Of a DNA stretch of 44,177 nucleotides, positions 1-8,467 are shown in pieces. The notes under the pieces were generated by a model. That model did no database searches, had not been told where the DNA came from, and saw only the letters and a program-made list of their open reading frames with translations. Source of the DNA: Acidimicrobiia bacterium (lineage in GTDB: Bacteria; Actinomycetota; Acidimicrobiia; Spongiisociales; JAHEDJ01); the NCBI GenBank assembly GCA_035471805.1, contig DATIPS010000065.1:1-44177 (forward strand). Direction: 5' to 3'. The translations under genes were made by a program, and so were the position numbers. Each line of letters begins with the position of its first letter. The stretch's first letter is position 1.

Positions 1-40
1 GAGCCACCTCACGAACGGCCAACACCAATACTCCCTGTGG

Positions 41-466
41 TCAGAGTGAGGTCAACCGGCCCAGCAGCCGCTGAACCGGTCTCGGCAGCAGGCCGGCTGC
101 GAAACCCGTTATCTGGCCTACGAGTTCCAGGACATCCTGACTTCCGTCCCAATACTCGAGGACGATTTCCGTTCCGGCCACTTCGATGATGTGGCGGACC
201 GCGTAGGCAAGGAGGAGCACGTCGTCGGCCTGGCCGACCACCGGGATGAAGTCGGGGACGACGTCGATCGGCACTAGCAGGTATCCCAGGATCGCACCCA
301 GGACGGCCTTGCTCTTCAAGGGAATCCGTTTGTCCCGCATCAACCGGTAGACCAGCTTGACCAGGTTCGGCAACGCCAGCGCCGCTTCCTTCATCCACAT
401 GCCGCGCAACGCCACCGGATGCCCGGAAGGGTCGAAGACGGCGTCGGGTCGGAGCGGTTCAGTCAT
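41..466 (-). CDS. DUF1232 (YkvA-like) membrane-associated protein
   Basis: A protein of 141 residues. The central part (about residues 45-90) carries the DUF1232 pattern: a short basic stretch (KRIPLKSKAVLGAI), then a hydrophobic segment with the hallmark PIDVVPDFIPVVGQADD. Families with this domain are small membrane-associated proteins of unknown biochemical role. The C-terminus has a second hydrophobic patch (VGQITGFAAGLLPRPVQRL). It starts at ATG and overlaps the end of the ROK kinase gene by 8 nt, so it is the last gene of a four-gene leftward operon (SRPBCC, ArsA, ROK, DUF1232). The family call rests on the conserved motif and is firm. Function is unknown. Confidence 0.85.
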   Translation of the reverse strand: MTEPLRPDAVFDPSGHPVALRGMWMKEAALALPNLVKLVYRLMRDKRIPLKSKAVLGAILGYLLVPIDVVPDFIPVVGQADDVLLLAYAVRHIIEVAGTEIVLEYWDGSQDVLELVGQITGFAAGLLPRPVQRLLGRLTSL

Positions 467-1379
467 CGATGCTCTCCAGAGCTTGAAGTCCTGCGCCTAT
501 TACAGCCGCATTCTGCTCGAAACGCGCAGGAACGATTTGTGTCGCCGGTCTGATCCGGCCGGCGTGCCGCTCCCGGGCGAACACTTCCCTCGCCGGATCG
601 AGCAAAAGGTCTCCTGCCCGTGCCGGGCCTCCGCCGACGACGACGACCTCGGGATCGAGTACGGCAACCAGTTGTGCGATACCTCGGCCCAGCCACTCGC
701 CGGCCCGCAGCCATACGGCGAGCGCATCTGCATCGCCCCCAATCGCAGCCCGCATGAGCAACTCACCCGCCGGTGCGGCATCGACCGCATCTCCGGTAGG
801 CCCGACCCCGAAGATCCGGATCGCCTCCTGATCGAGAACCGAACCCGACACGAAGTTCTCCCAGCATCCGCGCCGTCCACAGGCACAGGGCGGACCGTCC
901 GGATCGACGACCAGGTGTCCCAGTTCGCCGGCAAAGCCTCTCCCCCGGTAGACCGAACCGTCGATGATCAGACCACCGCCGATTCCGGTCCCGAGCATGA
1001 TCACGAGGGCGTCGGCGTAACCGGCCGCAGCACCGATGCGGCTCTCGGCGAAGGCTGCCGCGTTGGCGTCGTTGTCGATAACCGCCGATCTGCCGGTCGT
1101 TCCGACGACCGCGGCGACGATCGGCGCGGGCCCGGCAACGTGGGGACCCCACACGTGCACTCCCGACACCCGGTCCACGTATCCGGCAGATCCAATGCCG
1201 ACTGCTGCCACGTCGTCCGCCATCAGGTCTGCCGCTAGATATCCGCAGAGATCGGCGATCGTCGCAGCACCGTCGGGCGTCGGGATCTGCACCAGGCCCT
1301 CGATCCTGCCTTGTCGGTCGACGCGGGCCGCCTTGATAGTCGATCCACCGACGTCGATTCCGACCGCCCGGGAAGCCAT
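459..1379 (-). CDS. ROK-family sugar kinase (glucokinase-like)
   Basis: A protein of 306 residues, the usual ROK length. The N-terminal ATP-binding motif is GIDVGGSTIKAARVD. The middle has the GTGIGGGLIIDG segment, and ELGHLVVDPDGPPCACGRRG contains the catalytic-site EXGH and the start of the CxCGxxGCxE zinc motif, which ends GCWE. These identify a ROK kinase. Glucokinase or polyphosphate glucokinase is most likely, since many actinobacterial members of this length phosphorylate glucose, but specificity cannot be read from sequence alone. The start ATG overlaps the ArsA stop by 1 nt (TGATG), indicating translational coupling within the operon. Cytosolic enzyme; it would feed glucose into glycolysis. 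Confidence 0.9.
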   Translation of the reverse strand: MASRAVGIDVGGSTIKAARVDRQGRIEGLVQIPTPDGAATIADLCGYLAADLMADDVAAVGIGSAGYVDRVSGVHVWGPHVAGPAPIVAAVVGTTGRSAVIDNDANAAAFAESRIGAAAGYADALVIMLGTGIGGGLIIDGSVYRGRGFAGELGHLVVDPDGPPCACGRRGCWENFVSGSVLDQEAIRIFGVGPTGDAVDAAPAGELLMRAAIGGDADALAVWLRAGEWLGRGIAQLVAVLDPEVVVVGGGPARAGDLLLDPAREVFARERHAGRIRPATQIVPARFEQNAAVIGAGLQALESIDD

Positions 1380-2542
1380 CAGCCGGTGAAGGTGACCCGC
1401 AATACACCATCGGCCAGCTTGGCTCCGGCGATGCGGCGGCGCAGCAGAGAATCCGGGAGGACGAACGAACGGCGATACGGGCCGACCGTGATGTACAGTT
1501 CGCCGCCACGGCGAAGGACGTCGAGTTCCTCCTCGTCGGCGAAGGGCACGGCGAGTTCGATGACTACCTCCTCCCCGTCCTCGGACAGCTTGAACGGCGA
1601 GACGCCCTCGTAACCGGTGACAGGATCGGTGTCGCCGTACAACTCGGCGGCCAGTTCGCGAAGCCGGTCGACGCCCACCATCTCCTCGCCGAAGAGCCGC
1701 AACGGCAGGATGGAGACCTCGCGAAACGACTCCTCGATTTCTTCGAGGTGCCTCGCCTGGACTTCACGCCAGGCGTCGAAGTAGCTGTCGGTCACGGTCT
1801 CCGGGAGCACCCTGTTCACAACGACGGCATCCACTCCGTACCCGAACAGGCCGAGGTATGTATAGGTCCGTCTGGCCTCGCTCACGACCATCTTCTCGGG
1901 ATTGACGACCAGCCGGGCAGACGTGACCTCGGGATCGGACAGAAGCGACTTGACCCCTTCCACGGCCAGGAACACACCCTCGGCGGCATCAAAGACATCC
2001 TCGCCGGGAACCGGCAGATTGGTCATCCTGGTCAAGACCGGACGGGCCGCTTTCATCAGACGTCGCTCGGTGGGCAACACCCGGTCGAAATACCAGGACA
2101 GGACCTCCGGCAGGCTCAGCAGACGAAGAGTCTCGGCAGTCGGCGCACAGTCGACGATGATCGTGTCGTAGCTCCCCGAATCGGCGTGGTCCTTCACCTG
2201 CAATAGCGAGAACAGCTCGTCCATGCCCGGAAACACGAGGAACTCCTCAGCTTCTATGCCCTTCACGCCTCCCCAGTCGAAGACCCGCTTGAGCTGCTGG
2301 TGAAGCTCACCCCAATGTTTCGACAACTGCAGCTGCGCGTCGATCTGCTGCACATCGAGTCCATCGAAGAGCGTGCTCGGCACATCGCCCAGCGGCACGC
2401 CGAACGCGTCGGCGAGGCTGTGGGCGGGGTCGGTCGATGTGACCAGCGTGCGATGGCCGAGCTCGGCTGCACGTAAACCAGTTGCGGCGGCGACCGTGGT
2501 CTTTCCGACTCCCCCCTTGCCGGTCACCAGGACGACGCGCAT
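1379..2542 (-). CDS. ArsA/GET3-family ATPase with C-terminal Hsp20-like domain
   Basis: A protein of 387 residues. It opens directly with the deviant Walker A motif MRVVLVTGKGGVGKTT, followed by switch I (STDPAHSLADAF) and switch II (IVDCAPTAETLRLL), as in ArsA/Get3 ATPases. About the last 70 residues form a beta-rich segment (VVIELAVPF...LYITVGPYRRSFVLP) matching the ArsA-associated Hsp20 domain. The open frame continues 237 nt upstream, but that part is arginine-rich, lies over the SRPBCC gene and has no family features. I therefore place the start at the ATG sharing one base with the SRPBCC stop (TGATG). The neighbourhood gives no arsenic genes, so arsenite export is unlikely. Handling of a client protein or lipid together with the SRPBCC partner is inference. 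Confidence 0.9.
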   Translation of the reverse strand: MRVVLVTGKGGVGKTTVAAATGLRAAELGHRTLVTSTDPAHSLADAFGVPLGDVPSTLFDGLDVQQIDAQLQLSKHWGELHQQLKRVFDWGGVKGIEAEEFLVFPGMDELFSLLQVKDHADSGSYDTIIVDCAPTAETLRLLSLPEVLSWYFDRVLPTERRLMKAARPVLTRMTNLPVPGEDVFDAAEGVFLAVEGVKSLLSDPEVTSARLVVNPEKMVVSEARRTYTYLGLFGYGVDAVVVNRVLPETVTDSYFDAWREVQARHLEEIEESFREVSILPLRLFGEEMVGVDRLRELAAELYGDTDPVTGYEGVSPFKLSEDGEEVVIELAVPFADEEELDVLRRGGELYITVGPYRRSFVLPDSLLRRRIAGAKLADGVLRVTFTG

Positions 2543-2988
2543 CAGCCCGTTTGGACTTCCTCGACGCGTTTCTTGAGTCCGCGCAGGGCGTTGCCGACCA
2601 GCTGCTTCTCTGCTTGACGGCGGAGGAAGCCGGGAAGCGGGAAGGAGTAGTCGACTTTGAGCGCATAGACCACTTCGGTGCAGCCGTCCTCGGAATCCTT
2701 CAAATCGTAAGAGCCTTCCATCTCCGTGATGTCGTCTCCGGGAACTGCCCTCCACGCCATCCTGTGCGGGGCGTCGCATTCGTAGTTGAGTTCGTACGAA
2801 ATCACTTTGACCATCGCGTCGACCTCGAACCTGGCGGTGGCCGGAAGTCCATCATCGGTTTCTTCCATCACCACTACAGACCGCATTGCACTGATCCACT
2901 CGGGATAGGCAGGAAGATCGGCGAGTACTGCGAACACGGTTTCCGGGGAAGCCGATATCTCAATGCTTTGAACTGTTCCTTCTGCCAT
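2542..2988 (-). CDS. SRPBCC-family (polyketide cyclase/START-like) protein
   Basis: A protein of 148 residues with the SRPBCC layout. An N-terminal strand and helix (SIEISASPETVFAVLADLP) leads into a YPEWISAMRSV segment, then alternating strands, and a long C-terminal helix (FLRRQAEKQLVGNALRGLKK). Such domains bind hydrophobic ligands in a deep cavity, and the ligand here is unknown. It is the first gene of the operon. A good ribosome site (GAAGGA) lies 6 nt before the ATG, and a possible -10 (TACCCT) sits about 25 nt upstream, so this transcript has a normal leader. SRPBCC next to ArsA suggests a joint role, which is inference. Confidence 0.85.
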   Translation of the reverse strand: MAEGTVQSIEISASPETVFAVLADLPAYPEWISAMRSVVVMEETDDGLPATARFEVDAMVKVISYELNYECDAPHRMAWRAVPGDDITEMEGSYDLKDSEDGCTEVVYALKVDYSFPLPGFLRRQAEKQLVGNALRGLKKRVEEVQTG

Positions 2989-3035
2989 GACCGTTCCTTC
3001 TCGAATTGCACACAGGGTAGCGGCACAAGCCGGAG

Positions 3036-3812
3036 CTAATCGATAACAGTACCGGTCACTGCTTCGAACTCGAGTCCCATCTCAACGAGCTCGTCCGAGC
3101 GCGGATGTTCCGCCCGGAACCGGGAAAGACCTTGCTCGAGTTCATCGTCGTCGATCAACTGGAGGGTGCTGACGAACCGCGCCCGAAACGCTTCCTCCCA
3201 TTCGCCGACCGTCCGCTCGACCGTCTCGACCGAGACTCGACTCCAGAGATCCTCGACGCCGAGCGACTCCAGGTGGGCTTTGACCTCGCCTACATCGGGG
3301 AATCGTTCGAGATCATGAGAATGCACGGAGGGAAACCAACGGCCGGCAAACGACGTAGCGAGATATTCCCTCGAGAAGGTCCATACCCACACCCGACCAC
3401 CCGGCCGCACCACCCGGACCGCCTCCGACAATGCCGCCTCCCAGTCACCGTAGTGAAGAGAGAGATGGAAGTAGGCCATGCCGAACGAGGCGTCCGCGAA
3501 CGGCAGAGCCTGCGAGAGACCGCCGACCACGGTCAAACCGCTCACGCGAGCTTTGGTACGCTGCGCGGGCGATGGGTCGACGAGCACCGGCAGGTGGCCT
3601 TCGCGTTGCATGACCGCAGCGTGTGCACCCGTCCCCCCGCCTATGTCGAGCACGCGCGTGCCGGTGTCGAGTCCGGCCAGTGCCAGACGGACGCGCTCTT
3701 CTCCCGCCGGGCGCATGGGCCGAAACCTATAGGTATCGGAGAGGTGGTCGAGGTCGATGTCAGCCGTGGCGAACCGCCCTTTTCGTTGCACGGAAGTAAC
3801 CGACGTTGACAC
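3036..3812 (-). CDS. class I SAM-dependent methyltransferase
   Basis: A protein of 258 residues. Motif I is VLDIGGGTGAHAAVM, followed by the acidic strand end VLVDPS. Motif II/III covers LPFADASFGMAYFHLSLHY and VVRPGGRVWVWTF. This is the UbiE/BioC-like class I fold. The substrate is not evident. The reported start is GTG at 3812, which overlaps the metallophosphoesterase gene by 53 nt; a second in-frame GTG lies 21 nt downstream and would shorten the overlap. The gene is last in a leftward run (zinc-ribbon membrane protein, small membrane protein, phosphoesterase, methyltransferase). Domain call sure, start uncertain. Confidence 0.85.
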   Translation of the reverse strand: MSTSVTSVQRKGRFATADIDLDHLSDTYRFRPMRPAGEERVRLALAGLDTGTRVLDIGGGTGAHAAVMQREGHLPVLVDPSPAQRTKARVSGLTVVGGLSQALPFADASFGMAYFHLSLHYGDWEAALSEAVRVVRPGGRVWVWTFSREYLATSFAGRWFPSVHSHDLERFPDVGEVKAHLESLGVEDLWSRVSVETVERTVGEWEEAFRARFVSTLQLIDDDELEQGLSRFRAEHPRSDELVEMGLEFEAVTGTVID

Positions 3813-4518
3813 AGACAGTCCGGCCGACCCGCCACCGGGTCGCCTGAGGCTGGTGGATGTCGCCGAAGTAGTGGACGGCCGGTTGATGACGCTGCAAGTA
3901 ACCGGTCACGGCATCCGAACCACCCTCGAGACGGCCGGTGACGACATCTCTCCGCAGAGCATTGATCGATGGTGGGACGTGCGTGCCTAGCACATCCACC
4001 GGACCCATATCTTCGAGGATGGCGGCCATCTCTTCTTCGCCTATCTCTCCGGCCGCATTGAGACCCGTCTTCGCCCCTCCCCCGACCATCCCCAACCGGA
4101 CTCCGTCGATCTCCACCACCTCCCCGTTGAGATACCGGAAACCGTCGGGGAGATGGGATCGGAGCAAAGCGGGCACATCGACGTTGCCGTGAGTTACAAA
4201 CCCGGTCCCGCCGCTCAGCGCCTCCTGCATCCGTGCATACTGACTCTGGATCTCCCGGCCGACACGAGCCCGTACCTCGTCCTCCCGCCCCGCCGAATAC
4301 TCTCGCCACATCTTGCGTGAACCGGCGAAATCACCGAGTCGCCTGAACTGCATGGCGGCTTGGGCGAATTCTGCGCCGAACACCTCGGTGGCGATTCCGG
4401 CGCCGGTCCGGTAGTCGACGAAGTTGAGCAGATCTCCAAGGATTACAACCGGTTCCCCCATCCCGACTACCCGGGCAAGATCATCGAACGCCGCATGGAC
4501 GTCGGCTATCACCAGCAT
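3760..4518 (-). CDS. calcineurin-like metallophosphoesterase
   Basis: A protein of 252 residues. Metal-binding motifs appear in order: DVH near the N-terminus (LVIADVHAAFDD), GDLLN, a GNVD tetrad (VTHGNVDVPALL), GTHVPP and FGDIHQP with the final histidines. The family hydrolyses phosphodiesters or phosphomonoesters with two metal ions. Substrate unknown. It starts at an ATG lying immediately after the stop of the preceding 98-residue membrane protein gene, so it is translated from the same message. A near miss from the canonical GNHD/E motif (here GNVD) is worth noting, as the usual histidine is replaced by valine. Confidence 0.85.
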   Translation of the reverse strand: MLVIADVHAAFDDLARVVGMGEPVVILGDLLNFVDYRTGAGIATEVFGAEFAQAAMQFRRLGDFAGSRKMWREYSAGREDEVRARVGREIQSQYARMQEALSGGTGFVTHGNVDVPALLRSHLPDGFRYLNGEVVEIDGVRLGMVGGGAKTGLNAAGEIGEEEMAAILEDMGPVDVLGTHVPPSINALRRDVVTGRLEGGSDAVTGYLQRHQPAVHYFGDIHQPQATRWRVGRTVCVNVGYFRATKRAVRHG

Positions 4519-4815
4519 TCAGCTGGTTTCCGGCTCGTCGCCGGGGTTGAATCGATAGGCATAGGTGCCGAATACCGCGGCCGCGATGATCGCAGCCGCA
4601 ACGGAGGCAGCCATCGGCCATCCGCCGTAGGAAGCAGACAGGCCGCCGATCCCGAAGGCTGTCAGACCGGCGACTATTGCCCGCCCTCTCGCACCGAACC
4701 GCTCGTCCGGGTGAACGGGTCGACCGCCGTTCGCGTCGGAGAAGCCGCCCACCAGAATCCAGGCGACCAAACCGACGATACCGATCACGAGACTTATGCC
4801 GAAGGCTCCGTTCAT
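4519..4815 (-). CDS. small two-to-three-TM membrane protein
   Basis: A protein of 98 residues starting at ATG 4815, which overlaps the stop of the zinc-ribbon gene as ATGA. Hydrophobic segments lie at about residues 4-24 (FGISLVIGIVGLVAWILVGG), 45-60 and 66-85 (MAASVAAAIIAAAVFGTYAY), separated by a short polar loop rich in Asp and Arg. No named family is recognised. The frame stays open upstream, but that region is arginine-rich and is the shadow of the zinc-ribbon gene. Coupling to the zinc-ribbon membrane protein suggests that the two act together at the membrane (inference). Confidence 0.75.
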   Translation of the reverse strand: MNGAFGISLVIGIVGLVAWILVGGFSDANGGRPVHPDERFGARGRAIVAGLTAFGIGGLSASYGGWPMAASVAAAIIAAAVFGTYAYRFNPGDEPETS

Positions 4816-5555
4816 GGAATCGGTTCCTCTCCCGTGATAGAAACTGCGGCGACGATGACGACGGCAAACACCATACCCATCACCACGGTGATGACTCGCG
4901 GGCGCAGCAGAACCGCATCGTCGTTGTCGGCCGCGAAACGGGTCGCATCGTAGATCGAGATCGCCCAGGCAACCACCCCGACCAACAGCAGGACCAGCCC
5001 GAGTGGGCGCCTGTTTCCGCTCATCATGAGCATGCCGAACGCCAGGGCACTCAGTGTCAACCCGGCCACGGCCAGACCGAGTCCCGCCTCCTTCATCTTG
5101 AAATGACCGCCGCCGGGCAGTAGACCCCACAAGGCTGCGGTCTTCGGTTCGACGGAAGGGCGCACCTCATCCTCCGCTCCGAACGTGCGGTAGATGGAGG
5201 TGTCACATGAGCGGCAAATGTCGGACGTCACTGCATTCTCGGTTCCGCAGGAAGCGCACGTCCAACCTCCGGCGACGGTGGCGGCGACCGGTTCCGAGGT
5301 CGGCGACGGGGAGGCCGGTGCCTGCCGCTCCGGTCTGCCGGGCGGAACGGGTGGTCGGGTCGGTCCCTTCGGTGCCGAAGGCGGAGCGACCGGTCCGGCG
5401 GCGGCCGGTTGCGGGCCGGCCGGCTGCTCGAACTGGTCCTCGGTAGGCCGGGCCGGGGAAGATGCCGACCCGAACCCATGGAAACACTGGCCGCACCACT
5501 CAGCGCCCCCCGGATTGGCAGCCCCGCAGGAGGGACACGTCACCCTGTCTGTCAT
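4812..5555 (-). CDS. double zinc-ribbon, proline-rich membrane protein
   Basis: A protein of 247 residues. An N-terminal zinc ribbon (CPSCGAANPGGAEWCGQC) is followed by a long Pro/Ala-rich linker (about residues 30-90), then a second zinc ribbon (CASCGTENAVTSDICRSC). Three predicted membrane segments come after residue 140 (ALWGLLPGGGHFKMKEAGLG, then two hydrophobic helices, the last near VVMGMVFAVVIVAAV). Such zinc-ribbon/TM proteins are common in actinobacteria, with no defined role. A TAGCCT hexamer lies 9 nt before the ATG, so the leader may be only a few bases long. It heads a run of four overlapping genes. Confidence 0.8.
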   Translation of the reverse strand: MTDRVTCPSCGAANPGGAEWCGQCFHGFGSASSPARPTEDQFEQPAGPQPAAAGPVAPPSAPKGPTRPPVPPGRPERQAPASPSPTSEPVAATVAGGWTCASCGTENAVTSDICRSCDTSIYRTFGAEDEVRPSVEPKTAALWGLLPGGGHFKMKEAGLGLAVAGLTLSALAFGMLMMSGNRRPLGLVLLLVGVVAWAISIYDATRFAADNDDAVLLRPRVITVVMGMVFAVVIVAAVSITGEEPIP

Positions 5556-5564
5556 ATCGCCGTC

Positions 5565-5570
5565 AGGCTA
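5565..5570 (-). promoter_or_regulatory. candidate -10 (TAGCCT) for the zinc-ribbon gene
   Basis: TAGCCT on the minus strand, 9 nt before the ATG. It fits TANNNT and recurs before other genes in the window. There is no clear -35. Supported by recurrence only. Confidence 0.4.
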
Positions 5571-5596
5571 ACGCGCCCGGTCCGATCTCCCGACGA

Positions 5597-7264
5597 TCAT
5601 GCCGTTACTGCACCACCTTCGGCAGAGCCCACCAAACGGGCATATTTCGCGAGAGCACCGGTCGCATATCTCGGCTCCGGCGGTTTCCAACCTGCTCTTC
5701 GCGTGGCCAGCGTCGCCTCGTCGACCAGCAGATCGAGTCTCCGGGCGGGAAGGTCCACCCGGATGCGGTCCCCTTCTTCGACGAGAGCCAGCGCGCCGCC
5801 GCCGGCGGCTTCGGGGGCCACGTGACCGATGCACAGGCCCGTCGTCCCTCCCGAGAATCGTCCATCGGTGATGAGCAGGACGTCCTTGCCGAGACCGGCA
5901 CCCTTGATGGCAGCCGTGATCTGCAGCATCTCTCGCATACCGGGCCCACCTTTCGGCCCCTCATAGCGGATGACGACCACGTCTCCGGGGTGCAGACCAT
6001 GACTGAAGAGCGCTTCGAGTGCGCCCTGTTCATCGTCGAATACCCTTGCCGCACCCTCGAAAGTGTCCAGTTCGACACCGGCGATCTTGACGATCGCGCC
6101 CTCCTCGGCGAGCGAGCCCCGCAACACGGCAATCCCTCCTTCGACGGCCAGCGGTCGTCCGGTGGGTCTGATGACGTCCTGGCCCGTCGGGAACGAGACG
6201 CCGGCCAGGTTCTCGGCAACCGTCCGGCCCGTCACCGTCGGAAGATCGCCGTGCAGGAGGCCTTCGTCGAGCAGAGCTCGCATCACGACCGGTACCCCGC
6301 CGATGTGATCGAGATCCACCATGTGATAGGCACCGAACGGCTTGAGGTCTCCGATGTGCGGAGTGCGGCGACTGATCGTGTCGAAATCCTCCAGGGTCAG
6401 GTCGACTCCGGCTTCGAAGGCCATTGCCAGAAGGTGAAGAACCGCGTTGGTGGAGCCGCCGAGAGCCATCACGGTGGTGATCGCGTTCTCGAATGCCGGC
6501 CGGGTCATGATCTGCCGCGGACGCAGATTGTCGTTCAGGAGCCGCATGACGGCCTCACCCGATTGCACGGCAAAGGCCTCGAGCCGTGGGTCGGGGGCCG
6601 GAACGGTGGCGCTTCCGGGCAGCGACATGCCGATCGCCTCGCCGACGCTCGCCATCGTGTTGGCGGTGAACATCCCTGCGCACGATCCTTCTCCTGGGCA
6701 AGCAGATTGCTCGATGCCCAGCAACTCCTCTTTCGTGATGGTTCCTTCGTTGAAAGCACCGATCCCTTCGAAGACGTCGACAATCGAGATGTCTCTCCCG
6801 CGCCAGCGCCCGGGCAGGCTCGATCCTCCGTACAAGAAGACGCTCGGGAGATTGGTTCGGGCCGCCGCCATCAGCATCCCGGGAAGTGACTTGTCGCAAC
6901 CGGCGATCGTCACCATCGCGTCGAATCTCTCGGCATGCATCACGAGCTCCACGGAGTCGGCGATCACCTCCCTGCTGACCAGAGATGCCCGCATCCCCTC
7001 GTGACCCATCGAGATGCCGTCTGAGACGGCGATGGTGGCAAACGTCAGCCCGACTCCGCCTGAGGAGCGCACGCCCTCTTTTGCCTTCGCCGCCAGGCGC
7101 GGGCCGGAGAGATTGCACGGGGTTACCTCGTTGCCCGCCGAGACGAGGCCGACCTGAGGTTTCCGGAAATCGTCTTCTTCGAGGCCGACGGCTCTGAGCA
7201 TCGCCCGTGCCCCTGCTTTGGCCGGCCCGTCGGTCACATCCTGGGAGTGGATCTTGCGCGTCAT
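5597..7264 (-). CDS. ilvD: dihydroxy-acid dehydratase
   Basis: A protein of 555 residues, the family length. It dehydrates 2,3-dihydroxy-isovalerate and its isoleucine analogue to the 2-keto acids, using an Fe-S cluster and Mg. Cluster cysteines sit in [22 protein letters not shown] and [11 protein letters not shown]; the C-terminal [20 protein letters not shown] is also typical. The frame is open upstream for 381 nt, but that part overlaps queG and lacks family features. I start at the ATG ([16 protein letters not shown]), 6 nt after a TACCAT hexamer, which suggests a leaderless message. It sits alone on the minus strand, away from ilvBNC-leuAB at 11.5-17.5 kb, so the two units need separate control. 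Confidence 0.97.
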   Translation of the reverse strand: MTRKIHSQDVTDGPAKAGARAMLRAVGLEEDDFRKPQVGLVSAGNEVTPCNLSGPRLAAKAKEGVRSSGGVGLTFATIAVSDGISMGHEGMRASLVSREVIADSVELVMHAERFDAMVTIAGCDKSLPGMLMAAARTNLPSVFLYGGSSLPGRWRGRDISIVDVFEGIGAFNEGTITKEELLGIEQSACPGEGSCAGMFTANTMASVGEAIGMSLPGSATVPAPDPRLEAFAVQSGEAVMRLLNDNLRPRQIMTRPAFENAITTVMALGGSTNAVLHLLAMAFEAGVDLTLEDFDTISRRTPHIGDLKPFGAYHMVDLDHIGGVPVVMRALLDEGLLHGDLPTVTGRTVAENLAGVSFPTGQDVIRPTGRPLAVEGGIAVLRGSLAEEGAIVKIAGVELDTFEGAARVFDDEQGALEALFSHGLHPGDVVVIRYEGPKGGPGMREMLQITAAIKGAGLGKDVLLITDGRFSGGTTGLCIGHVAPEAAGGGALALVEEGDRIRVDLPARRLDLLVDEATLATRRAGWKPPEPRYATGALAKYARLVGSAEGGAVTA

Positions 7265-7270
7265 GGGGGC

Positions 7271-7276
7271 ATGGTA
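7271..7276 (-). promoter_or_regulatory. candidate -10 (TACCAT) for leaderless ilvD
   Basis: TACCAT on the minus strand, exactly 6 nt before the ilvD ATG. A TTGCTC 16 nt further upstream could be a weak -35. No ribosome site lies between, as expected for a leaderless message. Confidence 0.5.
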
Positions 7277-7340
7277 CGCGTCTTGCCGTGACGAGCAACG
7301 CCGTCGGGGTCCGTAACGGCAGGCAGGGCGGATCCAGGTC

Positions 7341-8444
7341 CTAGGTTCTCTCGCCGCCGGTGACGGCCGCGAGAGCCGCATCGATCTCCTCGATGACCGC
7401 CGGATCGTGTTCCACGACCCTGCGCTCCGCCAGGAGAATCCGCCCTGCCTCACCCATCTCACCCAGCGCCCAGGCGGCATGGGACCGCAAGGTGGCCCGT
7501 CGATGATGCAGATAGCGCTCCAGCAACGGAAGATGTGCCGCCCTGCGCGAATTGCCGACCGCGATGAGGGCGTTGCGGCGGATGTAGTCGGGGTCGCGTT
7601 TGGGGATGAACCAATGCCCGGCCCTTTCCAGGAGTGCTTCATCATCCGCCGTCAAGACCGCGTTGAGATCCAGGCGGCCGTCCGGCTTCGTCTCTCCCAG
7701 AACCGCATGACCGGGCGGGCAGGCATCCAGACAATCGTCGCAACCGTAGATGCGGTCTCCCCACGGCCTGCGAAGCGCCCGCGGAACCACACCGGGAGTC
7801 TGCGCCCAGTACGCAATGCAGCGTGTGGCGTCCAGAACCCCGGGTTCTATCAATGCTCCCGTCGGACAGGCGGGAATACAGGCGACGCACTTCCCGCAGT
7901 CGCGTCGCATCGGGTCGGTCGGAGGAAGGATCGCATCGGTGACCACAGAACCGAGCAACAACCACGGCCCATGTTTGGGCGAAATGACCATCGTGCTCTT
8001 GCCCCACCAGCCGACTCCCGCCCGCACCGCAGCAGCACGGTCGATGAGGCGACTGTCGTCACTGAGGACCGCAGCCTGAAACCCTGCATCGAGCAGGACC
8101 CCTGCGATCGCCGAGAGCCCGGCCCGCAACGGGACGTAGTGATCATCGTTGGCGAACCGCGCCACCCGGCCGGTCGAACCGTCCGGCGGGCCGGGCGACC
8201 CTGCCTCAGGCACGTACGACTTCGCCGCAACGACCAGGGAGTTCGCCCAGGGGAAAGACCGTCGAACGTTCGACGAGATCTGCGGATCCCGGTAGGTGAA
8301 TCCGAGCCGGCCCGAAAGGCCTGCGGCTTTTCGGTCGGTCAACGTGCGGGCTGCCGCCTCGAACGGGTCGGCGCCGGCCACACCAAATCCATCGAGACCC
8401 GCTTCCTCTGCTCGCGCCTTCAGACGCTCAACTAATCGCTCCAC
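7341..8444 (-). CDS. queG: epoxyqueuosine reductase
   Basis: A protein of 367 residues. QueG reduces epoxyqueuosine to queuosine in tRNA, using cobalamin and two 4Fe-4S clusters. Two ferredoxin-type clusters are seen: [16 protein letters not shown] and, with an upstream cysteine (ATRCIAYW), [12 protein letters not shown]. The N-terminal half matches the B12-binding reductase domain ([31 protein letters not shown]). The C-terminal part has the short HEAT-like helices common in this family ([12 protein letters not shown]). The start is GTG, 6 nt after TAGCCT, with a purine run directly against the codon. No other queuosine gene is in the window. Confidence 0.95.
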   Translation of the reverse strand: MERLVERLKARAEEAGLDGFGVAGADPFEAAARTLTDRKAAGLSGRLGFTYRDPQISSNVRRSFPWANSLVVAAKSYVPEAGSPGPPDGSTGRVARFANDDHYVPLRAGLSAIAGVLLDAGFQAAVLSDDSRLIDRAAAVRAGVGWWGKSTMVISPKHGPWLLLGSVVTDAILPPTDPMRRDCGKCVACIPACPTGALIEPGVLDATRCIAYWAQTPGVVPRALRRPWGDRIYGCDDCLDACPPGHAVLGETKPDGRLDLNAVLTADDEALLERAGHWFIPKRDPDYIRRNALIAVGNSRRAAHLPLLERYLHHRRATLRSHAAWALGEMGEAGRILLAERRVVEHDPAVIEEIDAALAAVTGGERT

Positions 8445-8450
8445 CTCCCC

Positions 8451-8456
8451 AGGCTA
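8451..8456 (-). promoter_or_regulatory. candidate -10 (TAGCCT) for leaderless queG
   Basis: TAGCCT on the minus strand, exactly 6 nt before the GTG of queG. The intervening GGGGAG touches the start codon and is too close to serve as a ribosome site, which favours a leaderless start. Confidence 0.5.
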
Positions 8457-8467
8457 CGGCCTCGTCC

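Noticed and set aside
1-40. Start of the window
   Set aside because: Only the 3' flank of the DUF1232 gene; no feature visible.
2543-2779. Upstream extension of ArsA
   Set aside because: Arginine-rich, lies over SRPBCC in another frame; ArsA motif starts exactly at the ATG at 2542.
3725-3734. ACCTATAGGT inside the methyltransferase gene, same as the loop palindrome at 23567-23576
   Set aside because: Falls in conserved coding sequence without arms; a 10-bp palindrome can match by chance.
7265-7645. Upstream extension of ilvD
   Set aside because: Overlaps queG, no DHAD features; the ATG at 7264 with TACCAT fits better.
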